Source: Ruoffia tabacinasalis
Lineage (GTDB): Bacteria > Bacillota > Bacilli > Lactobacillales > Aerococcaceae
Direction of reading: 5' to 3'
Length of the DNA: 64,000 bases
Assembly (NCBI RefSeq): GCF_005864045.1
Contig: NZ_VBSP01000002.1
Span: forward strand, 84,077-148,076
The notes beneath the pieces are model-generated. The model was not told the DNA's origin. It saw only the letters and a list, made by a program, of their open reading frames with translations, and made no database searches. Shown in pieces: positions 1 to 8,185 of this stretch. The translations under genes and the position numbers were made by a program. Numbering within the stretch: the stretch's first letter is position 1; every line of letters begins with the position of its first letter.

Positions 1-25
1 ACAAATAACCTATAGTAGGCGTATT

Positions 26-45
26 TGCTATACCCTATTATAGCA
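26..45. promoter_or_regulatory. Inverted repeat upstream of the integrase
   Basis: TGCTATA (26-32) and TATAGCA (39-45) form perfect 7-bp arms around a 6-bp spacer, ending 9 bp before the integrase Shine-Dalgarno box. No T-run follows, so it is more likely a protein-binding site (a repressor or excisionase) than a terminator. The function is inferred from position only. Confidence 0.35.
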
Positions 46-67
46 TAATTAATAGGAGGAATTCAGC

Positions 68-1189
68 ATGTGGATAGAAGAAGTAAATGGAAAATTTAAG
101 TACGTGGAAAGATATACAGACCCTGTGACAGGCAAAGACAAAAAGGTATCAATCACTTTAAATGATAAGAAGAAAAAGACACAACAAGAAGCGATGTTAT
201 TTTTAAACGAGAAGATAAATAAAAGAGTAGAGCCGAATGTAAACTCTCAAGCAATTAGTTTTAGAGAAGTAGCTGATGATTGGTTAAAATATTTTGAGCC
301 AACTGTAAAGAAATCTACTTATGTCAGAACAATATCAAATGTAAAAGCATTGAATGAACGCGTTGGAGATATACTATTTGATAAACTAACTGCTTCGCAT
401 TTTAACTCTTTTTTTCTTGAGAACTTACAGTCCAAGCGATATAAATATAATTCGATGCGCCAAACCAGATCAGTTGTAAGACGAATTATACATTACGCTT
501 TGAAATATAAAGGCATAGATATGACGTCAATCATTCCACTTCTGGAAGTACCTAAAATCAATGTCACCATTAAAGATGATTTAAAATATTTAGAAAAAGA
601 AGAGCTGCAAAAAGTTTTAAATTATCTTGAAGTAAATGAGTTATATCAACATAAACGCATGGTCATTTTGCAAGTCAGTACTGGTATGCGTTTTGGAGAA
701 CTGACTGTCTTAGATTATGAAACAGACATCAACTTTGAAAATAAATCAATTACCGTTAACAAGACATATGATTCCGACAACCGAATAGTCACAACTACCA
801 AGACAGGCAAAGATCGAACGATTTATTTTAATGAAACGATTGAGAAGGTATTGAAAGAACAAATACATACAACAAAATTGCAGACCGTTGCGAATGGTCA
901 TGACAGAAGTAATAAATTACTATTTAAGACGGTTCATGGCACTCCGTTTCGAACGCAAAGTTTGAACTTGGTATTATCTCGCATTGAAATACCGAACAAA
1001 AAAGTGACCACGCATATATTTAGACATACATTCATTACTATGGCTGTCCAAAATAATATAAGCAAAGATTTAATCGCCCAGCAAGTTGGCCACTCAGACA
1101 CAAATATGATTGATAAAGTCTATGCCCACTTTACAAAAGAAATGGAAGAACAACAAAAAGAGGCAATGCTAGATTTTAAAATCATCTAA
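68..1189 (+). CDS. int: Tyrosine-family site-specific integrase
   Basis: This 373-residue protein should catalyse integration and excision of a mobile element by DNA strand exchange. Residues 1-50 look like an arm-type DNA-binding domain, 60-150 like the SAM-like core-binding domain, and 170-365 like the catalytic domain. The catalytic set is visible: R208 in TGMRFGEL, K245 in the beta-hairpin, H316 and R319 in HIFRH, H342 in VGHSD and the nucleophile Y352 in VYAHF. The ATG at 68 follows an AGGAGGA box at 54-60. The gene points toward the rpmA 3' end and is the only element gene in view, so the element extends left of the window. Family assignment is secure; the type of element (prophage, ICE or island) is unknown. 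Confidence 0.93.
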   Translation: MWIEEVNGKFKYVERYTDPVTGKDKKVSITLNDKKKKTQQEAMLFLNEKINKRVEPNVNSQAISFREVADDWLKYFEPTVKKSTYVRTISNVKALNERVGDILFDKLTASHFNSFFLENLQSKRYKYNSMRQTRSVVRRIIHYALKYKGIDMTSIIPLLEVPKINVTIKDDLKYLEKEELQKVLNYLEVNELYQHKRMVILQVSTGMRFGELTVLDYETDINFENKSITVNKTYDSDNRIVTTTKTGKDRTIYFNETIEKVLKEQIHTTKLQTVANGHDRSNKLLFKTVHGTPFRTQSLNLVLSRIEIPNKKVTTHIFRHTFITMAVQNNISKDLIAQQVGHSDTNMIDKVYAHFTKEMEEQQKEAMLDFKII

Positions 1190-1192
1190 CTT

Positions 1193-1211
1193 TGCCCCTT
1201 TGATGCCCCTT
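1193..1211 (+). repeat. TGCCCCTT direct repeats, candidate integrase arm sites
   Basis: TGCCCCTT occurs at 1193-1200 and again at 1204-1211, just after the integrase stop and about 55 bp before the rpmA stop. Short direct repeats between an integrase gene and the element end are typical arm-type integrase sites. The core attachment site is expected between here and the rpmA 3' end, but it cannot be defined without the other junction. Confidence 0.4.
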
Positions 1212-1264
1212 AAGGTATTATTCACTTACAAACAACCCTTAGGAACCGCTATATAATAAAGTTC

Positions 1265-1552
1265 TTAACCTTGAACTGCAGGGTATACAGAAACTTGTTT
1301 CTTGCTGTGTCCCTTGCGCTCAAATTTAACAACACCGTCAACTAGTGCGAATAATGTATCATCCCCACCACGACCTACGTTGTTACCTGGGTGGATTTTA
1401 GTTCCACGTTGGCGGAAAATGATTGATCCACCTGTAACAGTTTGTCCGTCAGATGCTTTCGCACCTAAACGTTTAGCGATTGAGTCACGACCGTTTTGTG
1501 TCGAACCTCCACCTTTTTTCGTAGCGAACATTTGTAAATTAAGTTTTAACAT
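1265..1552 (-). CDS. rpmA: 50S ribosomal protein L27
   Basis: L27 is a large-subunit protein whose N-terminus reaches toward the peptidyl-transferase centre. The 95-residue product has the hallmark [12 protein letters not shown] and the glycine-rich [19 protein letters not shown] segment. It starts with [10 protein letters not shown] before TKKGG, the extension that Bacillota remove with the Prp protease encoded next door; roughly the first nine residues should be cleaved. A TAGGAGGTG box precedes the ATG. It is the last gene of the rplU-prp-rpmA operon. Its stop lies only 75 bp from the integrase stop, so the mobile element probably used the rpmA 3' end as target. The usual downstream neighbour obgE is not adjacent. 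Confidence 0.97.
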   Translation of the reverse strand: MLKLNLQMFATKKGGGSTQNGRDSIAKRLGAKASDGQTVTGGSIIFRQRGTKIHPGNNVGRGGDDTLFALVDGVVKFERKGHSKKQVSVYPAVQG

Positions 1553-1565
1553 TCCAATGCACCTC

Positions 1566-1913
1566 CTATGATATAAATTCTTTTTCGTAGATATTTATAA
1601 ATTCAGGATAACTCTCTGCCAGCACTTCAAATGCAAAATGCAAATGTTGAAGTAATAACTGCGCATCATGAGTCACTGATTTACTTAAATTTGAAGGTAG
1701 CGTTACTTTTAAGTAACCTCCCTCAATTTCGTTTACTTCCGTTTCAACTTCAATGTTCAGTAATTGAACTAATGAATTCTCAACTGAAATAACTTGACTC
1801 GATACTGCCGCACAAACAATATCATAACCTGGATCTGCATAACCTGCGTGACCCGTCATTAAGACTTGTTTAATGTGCTTATGAGTATCGCGATAAAATG
1901 ATATGTTAATCAT
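1566..1913 (-). CDS. prp: Ribosomal-processing cysteine protease Prp
   Basis: Prp (YsxB family, 115 residues) removes the N-terminal extension of L27 so that it can work in the ribosome. The catalytic pair is visible as H22 in the GHAGY motif and C34 in the IVCAAVS motif, at the family's usual spacing. The ATG lies 2 bp after the rplU stop with no clear Shine-Dalgarno box of its own, which suggests translational coupling to rplU. It sits between rplU and rpmA, the conserved arrangement, and its presence matches the cleavable leader seen in the L27 gene. Confidence 0.95.
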   Translation of the reverse strand: MINISFYRDTHKHIKQVLMTGHAGYADPGYDIVCAAVSSQVISVENSLVQLLNIEVETEVNEIEGGYLKVTLPSNLSKSVTHDAQLLLQHLHFAFEVLAESYPEFINIYEKEFIS

Positions 1914-1915
1914 TA

Positions 1916-2224
1916 TTATGCGTTAATTGAGTTAATTGTAACTTTTGTATACGGTTGACGGTGACCCTGTTTAGTATGAGAGTCTTTACGACGTCTGTAT
2001 TTGAAGATTGTTACTTTTTTACCGCGTCCTTGTTTTTCAACAGTCGCTTCAACAGTAGCACCTTCTACAAATGGAGCACCAATTTTAGTGTCTTCTCCAC
2101 CTACTAATACAACTTCATCAAAAGTGACTGTGTCACCTTCGTTAACGTCTAACTTCTCAATGAAGATTGTTTGTCCTTCTTCAACTTTTACTTGTTTTCC
2201 GCCAGTTTTAATAATTGCGTACAT
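1916..2224 (-). CDS. rplU: 50S ribosomal protein L21
   Basis: This is a 102-residue L21, which binds 23S rRNA in the large subunit. The family start [18 protein letters not shown] and the C-terminal [20 protein letters not shown] are present, and the length is normal. TAGGAGGTG precedes the ATG. It is the first gene of the rplU-prp-rpmA operon and follows a structured leader that probably gives L21 feedback control. Confidence 0.97.
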   Translation of the reverse strand: MYAIIKTGGKQVKVEEGQTIFIEKLDVNEGDTVTFDEVVLVGGEDTKIGAPFVEGATVEATVEKQGRGKKVTIFKYRRRKDSHTKQGHRQPYTKVTINSINA

Positions 2225-2375
2225 TCAAGCACCTCCTATATTTTTATTGTCAGAGTAATCACTTACTCCTACACCGAGACTCGCCATTTTAAGTGGATGT
2301 TTCCATCACTTATATACTTAAGATGTGCGGTTGCAGATGGGTGCACAAATACAACAGTAGTATCATAGCAAAATA
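2225..2375 (-). promoter_or_regulatory. Candidate L21 (rplU) leader RNA
   Basis: The roughly 150-nt untranslated leader before rplU contains several short self-complementary blocks, among them GATGGAAACATC and a GGCGAGTCTCGG segment followed by GTAGGAG. This resembles the Bacillota L21 leader, which is thought to bind L21 and regulate its own operon. The match is from memory of the family; a covariance search with the Rfam L21 leader model would decide. Confidence 0.55.
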
Positions 2376-2403
2376 ATAGATGAGCGTCAACTATTTTTAT
2401 TAA

Positions 2404-3030
2404 TTATTCATAAAATTTCATTGCTTTTTGATACATGGGTAAAAACTCATCAACTGTCTTTGCTAGCCAAACTTTATAGTCTTCTTCAGATTGTAATTGG
2501 TGGTTTATCTTAGGTTCAATTCTCCCAATCATAAATTCTGCACTTTTAACTTTTTCAAGACGCTCAAATAACTTTTCTAAATCGGCTTCAAGAATAGATT
2601 CATAAGCCAGTTTTGTGTGATCGGGTATGATTGTTATATCCTCAGGTAAAGATTGAAACGCTTCAATATCGGATTGAAAGAGTTTTGCGATATCTTTTTG
2701 ATATAAGATATTATCAATAAAAGACAACATAATAAAAAGATACTCTCCATTAATACCAATTTGAAAATGAGGATATTTCTTATAACCACGGTTGTCTCCG
2801 CCAATGGCACACCAAGTTGATTCTAGCTCGTGAACTGAGCGTTGGATATGCTTGGCAACATGGACTGGCAATGGCTCAGCTAAATTCAACTTTGTTTGAA
2901 TATGCTCTGAAACAAACCGACCATAATATCTAAATAATGGTTGAATTTTTGAGCGAATCATAGGCATTTGTGTATCTAAACCTTTAACATTGAAGAGATT
3001 GAATTCCTCTTCAGTAAAAATATATTCCAT
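2404..3030 (-). CDS. yktB: DUF1054 (YktB, UPF0637) family protein
   Basis: This 208-residue protein matches the DUF1054/YktB family of Bacillota, recognisable from the N-terminal FTEEEFNLF segment, the PLPVHVAKHIQRSVH block and the HFQIGINGEYLF strand. The biochemical role of the family is unknown. There is no signal peptide or membrane segment, so it should be cytosolic. Two ATGs lie in tandem; the second (3030) has the better spacing from the AGGGGA box and was chosen. It is 9 bp downstream of the M19 dipeptidase and probably co-transcribed with it and pepV. Confidence 0.85.
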   Translation of the reverse strand: MEYIFTEEEFNLFNVKGLDTQMPMIRSKIQPLFRYYGRFVSEHIQTKLNLAEPLPVHVAKHIQRSVHELESTWCAIGGDNRGYKKYPHFQIGINGEYLFIMLSFIDNILYQKDIAKLFQSDIEAFQSLPEDITIIPDHTKLAYESILEADLEKLFERLEKVKSAEFMIGRIEPKINHQLQSEEDYKVWLAKTVDEFLPMYQKAMKFYE

Positions 3031-3039
3031 CATATTCCC

Positions 3040-4017
3040 CTATTTCATTACATCTTTAATTACACGCATGGCATTTTGGAAACCAAATTTTTCAATAGTT
3101 CCGTAATCCCAGCCTGAATGCCATAAGGCATCAAATAACAGATTCATCTTATCTGGGCCATCAATGTCTAACTCACCGCTCATGCCGTCAAAGTCTGTTC
3201 CTAAAGCGAGGACTTCTGCACCACCAATGTTACGAATGTGGTCCAAGTGTTCAATCATAACTTTAATGGTCGATTGATTTTGCGTTATATCTTTATTTAA
3301 GAATTTGCCAAAGAAATTCAGACCAATGACTCCACCAGACTCAGCGATTTTCTTGATCATATCGTCTGATAGGTTTCTTGGATGCGGTGAAAGAGCTCTT
3401 GCATTTGAGTGGCTCGCAATGATTGGTTTCGTTGAAGTTTCAATCACATCATAGAACCCACCATCAGATAGATGCGAGACATCAATTACCATGCCTAGGC
3501 TATTCATTAATTCGATGGCTTCAAAGCCGAATTTCTTTAAGCCTTTTCGCATGTCGTTCTTGTCGAAACTATTCGGGTATCCAATAGAATTTTCTTTATT
3601 CCAAGTAAGTGTGACTAATCTAAAGCTCATCTCGTATAGATCTTCTAAGCGAGTGAGATCTTCCCCAATCGGTCTACCGTCTTCTAAAGTTAAGAATATC
3701 GAGATATTATTGGCCATTTGATTGCTTTCAAGTGTCTCATAATTCGTTGCGAGTTGGATACTGTTACTATACTTATCAATACTTTCTTGTAAATGATTGT
3801 ATAGTTGATCGATGTATTCTTTATCGCTAATTATTGGTCTATTTTTCTTTTTAAAGATGGCTTCATTTAACATAAAGACTGCCAAAAATTGTGCCATCGC
3901 TCCACCTTGACTTAATCGTTGAATATCGAGGTGAGTTTGAGAATTGTGCATTAAGGAATCGACACCCGTAAACGACGTATGCATGAGTGTGTCTGCATGT
4001 AAATCGATGAACTTCAT
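3040..4017 (-). CDS. Membrane dipeptidase family (peptidase M19)
   Basis: A 325-residue metallo-dipeptidase of the renal-dipeptidase-like amidohydrolase family, expected to hydrolyse dipeptides with two zinc ions. The metal-binding H7-x-D9 lies in DLHADT, the bridging glutamate in FLTLEDG, and the histidines in DVSHLSD and ASHSNARA; GTDFDGM is the conserved C-terminal aspartate motif. No signal peptide is present, so unlike the mammalian enzyme it is cytosolic. An AGGG box lies 7 bp before the ATG. It follows pepV by 16 bp, forming a dipeptide-degrading pair. Confidence 0.9.
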   Translation of the reverse strand: MKFIDLHADTLMHTSFTGVDSLMHNSQTHLDIQRLSQGGAMAQFLAVFMLNEAIFKKKNRPIISDKEYIDQLYNHLQESIDKYSNSIQLATNYETLESNQMANNISIFLTLEDGRPIGEDLTRLEDLYEMSFRLVTLTWNKENSIGYPNSFDKNDMRKGLKKFGFEAIELMNSLGMVIDVSHLSDGGFYDVIETSTKPIIASHSNARALSPHPRNLSDDMIKKIAESGGVIGLNFFGKFLNKDITQNQSTIKVMIEHLDHIRNIGGAEVLALGTDFDGMSGELDIDGPDKMNLLFDALWHSGWDYGTIEKFGFQNAMRVIKDVMK

Positions 4018-4033
4018 ACATAAACCCTACTTT

Positions 4034-5401
4034 CTATAATTGAACTAAACGAACCATTGCATCAGTTAAAGCTCCAAGAACAGTCGGCATAGCGGATAAA
4101 TTAAAGTATTCATCTGCCTGATGTGCGCGGTTTTCCATACCATCATTTAAGTATGTGATTCCGAATGCGACACCAACTCCCTGGAATAATTTGGCATAAG
4201 TAATGCCCCCACTATAAAATGCAGGCTGATTCTCTGCAATCCAATCATCATAAACACCCATAAGTTGATTTACATAGGGATTATCCATTGAAATTTCAGT
4301 AGGTGGGAAGTGAAAATGATTCCCAATAGTAAAGTTTGGAAACTTACTTTCTAAAGTTGCTTGTAATTGGTCTTTAGTAACCGGGTTAGGGAAACGAATA
4401 TCTACCACAAGTCTGAGTTCACCATCTGTTAAATGGCATTGTGACGGATTCACAGTCGGTGAACCCATAGGTTCATAGTGTGATTTTAAGTCTAAACCAG
4501 CACCGTTATAGTCATTAAATGCTGCATTAAATGGCACTGCCCATTCTTCATCTAATTTCTCCGCCAGCAATTTGAATAAGTGTGCGAGTGCATTTTCTCC
4601 TAATTCGGGCTTTGAACTGTGTGCAGATTTCCCATAAATAGTTAAACTATTGCCAACTAACCCATGTTTGAAAGTTAATTCCTCTAGTGCTTCAGTGACT
4701 TTATCAATCGCTTCTTCTTTAAGAATGACATCTACACGATCATTAATCGCATTTTCAGAATTAAATGTTTCGACTGTGTCAACTATCGTTGATTGAATTT
4801 GCCCGTCTAATGAAAAGGCTGCATCCCCTTTTTCACCAAGTGTTATTTGGAATGATGAATCTGGTGTAAACATAAAGTTCGGTAAGCCATTTTGTTCAAC
4901 ATAGTATACAATGTCTTCGAATGAGCTCTCTTCATCCGTACCTACTACGAGACGTAAATTATGGGTTAAAGTTAAATCCATTTCTTTAATCAATAGTAAA
5001 GATACATATGACAACCAAACGGCAACTTTCATATCTTGAGCACCACGTGCATAGAGGTTATCTCCTACTATTTCTGCTCCGAAAGGATCGTAATTCCAAC
5101 CGTCTCCAACTGAAACAACATCCATGTGTCCAACAACGTCAATACGTTTGTCGGTCTTTTCAGATGCAGGTAGTTCGATAACTAAATATTGGCCTTTATC
5201 GTTAAAAGTGTTAAAGCCATCTTGATCAGCTCTTTCCTTCATCCAAGCAAGTCCGTTCGCGATACCTTCACCGTAAGGTGCTTCTTCAGACACAGTCTCT
5301 TCTTCGTATATTGTGGGAATCTGTAATAAGTCAACCATTCCTTCAACGATCATGTCATTGTGTTGTTCTGTCCATTGTTTAATTCGTTCCGCTAAATTCA
5401 T
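4034..5401 (-). CDS. pepV: Dipeptidase PepV (peptidase M20)
   Basis: A 455-residue di-metal dipeptidase of the PepV/Sapep group that cleaves dipeptides imported by lactic-acid bacteria and relatives. Metal and catalytic residues are visible: H92 and D94 in VGHMDVV, D123 in RGAQDMK, E157/E158 in GTDEESS, D181 in PDSS, and a C-terminal histidine in RAHQADE. A lid domain interrupts the catalytic domain, as is usual. GGGAGGA precedes the ATG. It lies upstream of the M19 dipeptidase and downstream of two amino-acid-binding proteins, so this stretch reads as an amino-acid and peptide supply block. It has its own promoter region after the terminator at 5494-5529. Confidence 0.93.
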   Translation of the reverse strand: MNLAERIKQWTEQHNDMIVEGMVDLLQIPTIYEEETVSEEAPYGEGIANGLAWMKERADQDGFNTFNDKGQYLVIELPASEKTDKRIDVVGHMDVVSVGDGWNYDPFGAEIVGDNLYARGAQDMKVAVWLSYVSLLLIKEMDLTLTHNLRLVVGTDEESSFEDIVYYVEQNGLPNFMFTPDSSFQITLGEKGDAAFSLDGQIQSTIVDTVETFNSENAINDRVDVILKEEAIDKVTEALEELTFKHGLVGNSLTIYGKSAHSSKPELGENALAHLFKLLAEKLDEEWAVPFNAAFNDYNGAGLDLKSHYEPMGSPTVNPSQCHLTDGELRLVVDIRFPNPVTKDQLQATLESKFPNFTIGNHFHFPPTEISMDNPYVNQLMGVYDDWIAENQPAFYSGGITYAKLFQGVGVAFGITYLNDGMENRAHQADEYFNLSAMPTVLGALTDAMVRLVQL

Positions 5402-5493
5402 TCAACCAAATCCTCCCGTAAAAACTTATCTTTAACTATAGATATGATAAAAAGGCTGTGTTTCTTAATAAGTTTAACATATTTATATTCATT

Positions 5494-5529
5494 TTAAAAA
5501 AGAACCGTCAGTAGTATTACAAACGGCTC
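5494..5529 (-). terminator. Rho-independent terminator of the binding-protein pair
   Basis: GAACCGT (5502-5508) pairs with ACGGCTC (5523-5529) using one G-U pair, and the minus-strand transcript then runs into seven U. It lies just after the stop at 5543. Confidence 0.8.
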
Positions 5530-5542
5530 CTTTGATTTTTCT

Positions 5543-6346
5543 TTAGATTAACTCTATATATTTTTCAATTAATTCATCATACTCGCCATTTTCAACCATT
5601 TCTTCAACAACGCCATTAATGACTTCTAACAAATCTTCGTTATCTTTATTCAAAATAACTGATTGACCTGTCTGAGCTTCTTCGTCAATGAATGGGAATT
5701 CTTCTAAAAGAACTAGTTTACCATCATTTTGCTTTATAAATTGAGCTGCTGCGACTTCGTCTAATAAAACAGCATCTAAACGGTTCGTTAATAGCGATTG
5801 AATTAAATCATTATTTTTCCCTAGAGAAGTTAAATTTGCATCAGGGAATTCACTTAGAATGATTCCTTCTTGAATTGAAGCTTTTTGAGCACCTAAGCGT
5901 TTCTCAGCAAAAGCTGAGGCATCTTCAAACTGTTCTGCGTCTTCGGCATGAACAACGAAGTAATCCGTTGTTTCATAATAAGGTGTTGAAAAATCCACTT
6001 GCTCAGCACGATCTTCAGTATAACCCATTCCAGCAATTAAGATATCCACACGATTTGTCTTCAATGAAGGGATTAAACCATCAAAGCCCATATTTTCAAT
6101 AACGAGCTCTACCCCAATTTCGTCGGCAATCTTTTGTGCTAAATCAATATCTGCTCCAATAATTTCTTCTTGTCCATCTTCGATAGAAATCCATTCGAAA
6201 GGCGGATAATCAGCCGATGTTCCAACAACAAGTTGCCCTTTTTCTTTAATGCTCTCTAGCGTTGTTTGTGCTTTTGCGTTTGATAATGGTAAGACAAGTG
6301 ATGCTAATAATATCACAGCTGTGATAACTTTCATTATTTTTTTCAT
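5543..6346 (-). CDS. Amino-acid ABC transporter substrate-binding protein, orphan copy 2
   Basis: A 267-residue periplasmic-binding-protein-like fold of the polar amino-acid family (SBP_bac_3), with GQLVVGTSADYPPFEW near the start of the mature chain and GADIDLAQKIADEIG after it. It should capture an amino acid outside the cell for an ABC importer. Residues 1-27 are a classic signal peptide ending AKA before Q; there is no lipobox cysteine, which is unusual for a Gram-positive binding protein. It is a tandem paralogue of the next gene upstream, 43 bp away, and shares its Arg-type T-box. No permease or ATPase is adjacent, so the partner transporter must be elsewhere. Confidence 0.9.
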   Translation of the reverse strand: MKKIMKVITAVILLASLVLPLSNAKAQTTLESIKEKGQLVVGTSADYPPFEWISIEDGQEEIIGADIDLAQKIADEIGVELVIENMGFDGLIPSLKTNRVDILIAGMGYTEDRAEQVDFSTPYYETTDYFVVHAEDAEQFEDASAFAEKRLGAQKASIQEGIILSEFPDANLTSLGKNNDLIQSLLTNRLDAVLLDEVAAAQFIKQNDGKLVLLEEFPFIDEEAQTGQSVILNKDNEDLLEVINGVVEEMVENGEYDELIEKYIELI

Positions 6347-6389
6347 TGTTACGCCTCCTGATATTGTCCGCTGATGCTTTCTATATTGC

Positions 6390-7205
6390 CTACTCTTCCG
6401 TTTGTTCAGCGTTTAATTCTGTATTCTTAGTTACGATTTCTTCCATTTGTCCTGATTCAGTCACATCAGCGATAACTTTATTGATGGCTTCCATTAAGTC
6501 AGTGTTACCTTTAGCCGTTACAGCAGCGAAACCTTCGTTTTCTTCTTCAACTTGGATGTCGTCTAGTAAGACAATTGCGTCACTGTTTAAGTTAACGAAT
6601 TCACCAACGACGATACCGTCCATTAAAACTGCATCCACTCGTTTTGATTTTAGAGCTTCGATAAGATCGCCATTTTTGTTCATTGATACTAATTCAGCAT
6701 CAGGAAGAACATCATTTAGTAAACTTTCTTGAATTGTACCTTTTTGAACACCAATCTTTAAATTAGCGAAATCTTCAATTGACTCAAAGTTTCCTTCTTC
6801 TCCAACAGGGACAACGAATTTACTATTTGTTTCATAATAAACTTCTGAAAAGTCTACTTGCCCAGCACGTTCTTCAGAATAAGTCATACCTGCAAGAACC
6901 ATATCTACACGACCTGAGCTAACTGAAGGAATTAAACCATCAAAAGATGTATCTTCAATAACTAACTCAACACCAATTTCATCGGCAATTAATTGTGCTA
7001 GATCAGCATCAATCCCAACGACTTGTGCTTCGCCTCCATCTAGGACTACCCATTCAAATGGTGGGAAATCAGCACTTGTACCTACGACTAATTCACCTGC
7101 TTCTTGAATATCAGCTAATGTTTTTTGTGCTTCTGCAGGTTTCACTGATGCGAATAAACCTAATACGACAACGACAGATAATAATACTTTCATCATTTTT
7201 TTCAT
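6390..7205 (-). CDS. Amino-acid ABC transporter substrate-binding protein, orphan copy 1
   Basis: A 271-residue polar amino-acid binding protein (SBP_bac_3) with GELVVGTSADFPPFEWV and GIDADLAQLIADEIG blocks nearly identical to those of its downstream paralogue, so the pair is a tandem duplication. The signal peptide (residues 1-26) ends AEA before Q and has no lipobox cysteine. AAAGGAG precedes the ATG. The gene is first behind a T-box whose specifier reads CGC (Arg), which suggests that arginine or a related basic amino acid is the ligand. The ligand assignment is inferred from regulation, not from the binding site. Confidence 0.9.
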   Translation of the reverse strand: MKKMMKVLLSVVVVLGLFASVKPAEAQKTLADIQEAGELVVGTSADFPPFEWVVLDGGEAQVVGIDADLAQLIADEIGVELVIEDTSFDGLIPSVSSGRVDMVLAGMTYSEERAGQVDFSEVYYETNSKFVVPVGEEGNFESIEDFANLKIGVQKGTIQESLLNDVLPDAELVSMNKNGDLIEALKSKRVDAVLMDGIVVGEFVNLNSDAIVLLDDIQVEEENEGFAAVTAKGNTDLMEAINKVIADVTESGQMEEIVTKNTELNAEQTEE

Positions 7206-7280
7206 TTTTATTTCTCCTTTTTGTTTTATATGTAATTCAACGCGACTGTTAAGTATTCAAGTCTTGTATACAAATGTATA

Positions 7281-7535
7281 CAAAAACACCCGTCTCTAGT
7301 TCCTTCGAACATAGAGACGGGTTTGAGACCGCGGTACCACTCTAGTTAACTCCTCTAAATAAACTAGAAGAATTCCCTCAAAATTGTTAACGCTCAGACA
7401 GCGAAGCAAGCTACTTATTCACTTGCCTGTCTCATAAGTGCGGTTCAACAATAATTCATCGGTAAGCTTCCACTCTACCTTACCTCGCTTTGATGAGCTT
7501 TATTGTTTACTCTCTTAATCTCAGACTTAATTTAT
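7281..7535 (-). promoter_or_regulatory. T-box riboswitch, probable Arg specifier (CGC)
   Basis: The minus-strand leader holds the T-box core GTGGTACCGCGGT (complement at 7330-7341), a terminator whose arms CCCGTCTCTA and TAGAGACGGG lie at 7289-7321 before a U-run, and a Stem I with the AGAGTA loop-E motif. In the specifier loop the sequence GAAC-CGC-A places CGC at 7440-7442. The same geometry gives GTA in the valS T-box and ATC in the ileS T-box of this window, supporting the reading. Uncharged tRNA-Arg should permit expression of the two binding proteins. Confidence 0.85.
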
Positions 7536-7642
7536 TAACTTGAAATGAGTTTAGCAATTCTTATGACATAAGTCAACTGTTTTCCATCATTTTATTAAAA
7601 TAAGTTTCATAATGTCGTCACTTTATCATTTTCTTCTAATGT

Positions 7643-8185
7643 TTAAAAGATAATGTAATCTTCGTAACCTAACCAATTTAATAAGCTTCGTGTTGGGAAA
7701 TAAAGAATGATCGCCATGACAATATTAAAGATCAATGTCGGACTTAATCTTGAAACTAAAAAGCCTGTCATTGAGATCATTGATGTGCCTAATTCATTAT
7801 AAAAGACGTAAACTAAGGCATCGAGAATTACAATCCCTACAAAGAATAACATCGCATGAACTGGCATCTTCTTTGGTAAATACTTTTTAACTTTAATAAT
7901 TAAATAAGCAATAATAAAATATAAAGTAGCATAAACACCTAAGACTGTCGTGTTATACGAATCATAGAATAAACCAAAGATAAAACTATAAATTAAAATA
8001 TTACTTTCACGAAAATAAAAAGCAAATGTCACAATATAGTACAAAGTGATATGTGATACGATCACTTGGCCATTCCCTAAAAATGCAGCTGGAAATATGG
8101 CTGGTAAGGCTGCATCAATAATTGTTGTTAGGAATAAAATTACAGGAATTGTCCACTTTAATCTTTGCCAACGATTGATTCTCAT
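7643..8185 (-). CDS. mreD: Rod shape-determining protein MreD
   Basis: A 180-residue integral membrane protein with about five hydrophobic segments spanning most of its length, typical of MreD in the elongation complex with MreB and MreC. Sequence conservation in this family is weak; the assignment rests on topology, length, the FGLFYDSYNTTVLG segment resembling the MreD signature, and position directly after mreC (the two genes abut without a gap). It ends the mreBCD operon. In many bacilli minCD follows, but here a T-box and transporter genes follow instead. Confidence 0.88.
   Translation of the reverse strand: MRINRWQRLKWTIPVILFLTTIIDAALPAIFPAAFLGNGQVIVSHITLYYIVTFAFYFRESNILIYSFIFGLFYDSYNTTVLGVYATLYFIIAYLIIKVKKYLPKKMPVHAMLFFVGIVILDALVYVFYNELGTSMISMTGFLVSRLSPTLIFNIVMAIILYFPTRSLLNWLGYEDYIIF

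Noticed and set aside
1302..1571. Plus-strand open frame opposite rpmA
   Set aside because: Antisense to a highly conserved ribosomal gene, with no ribosome site or domain.
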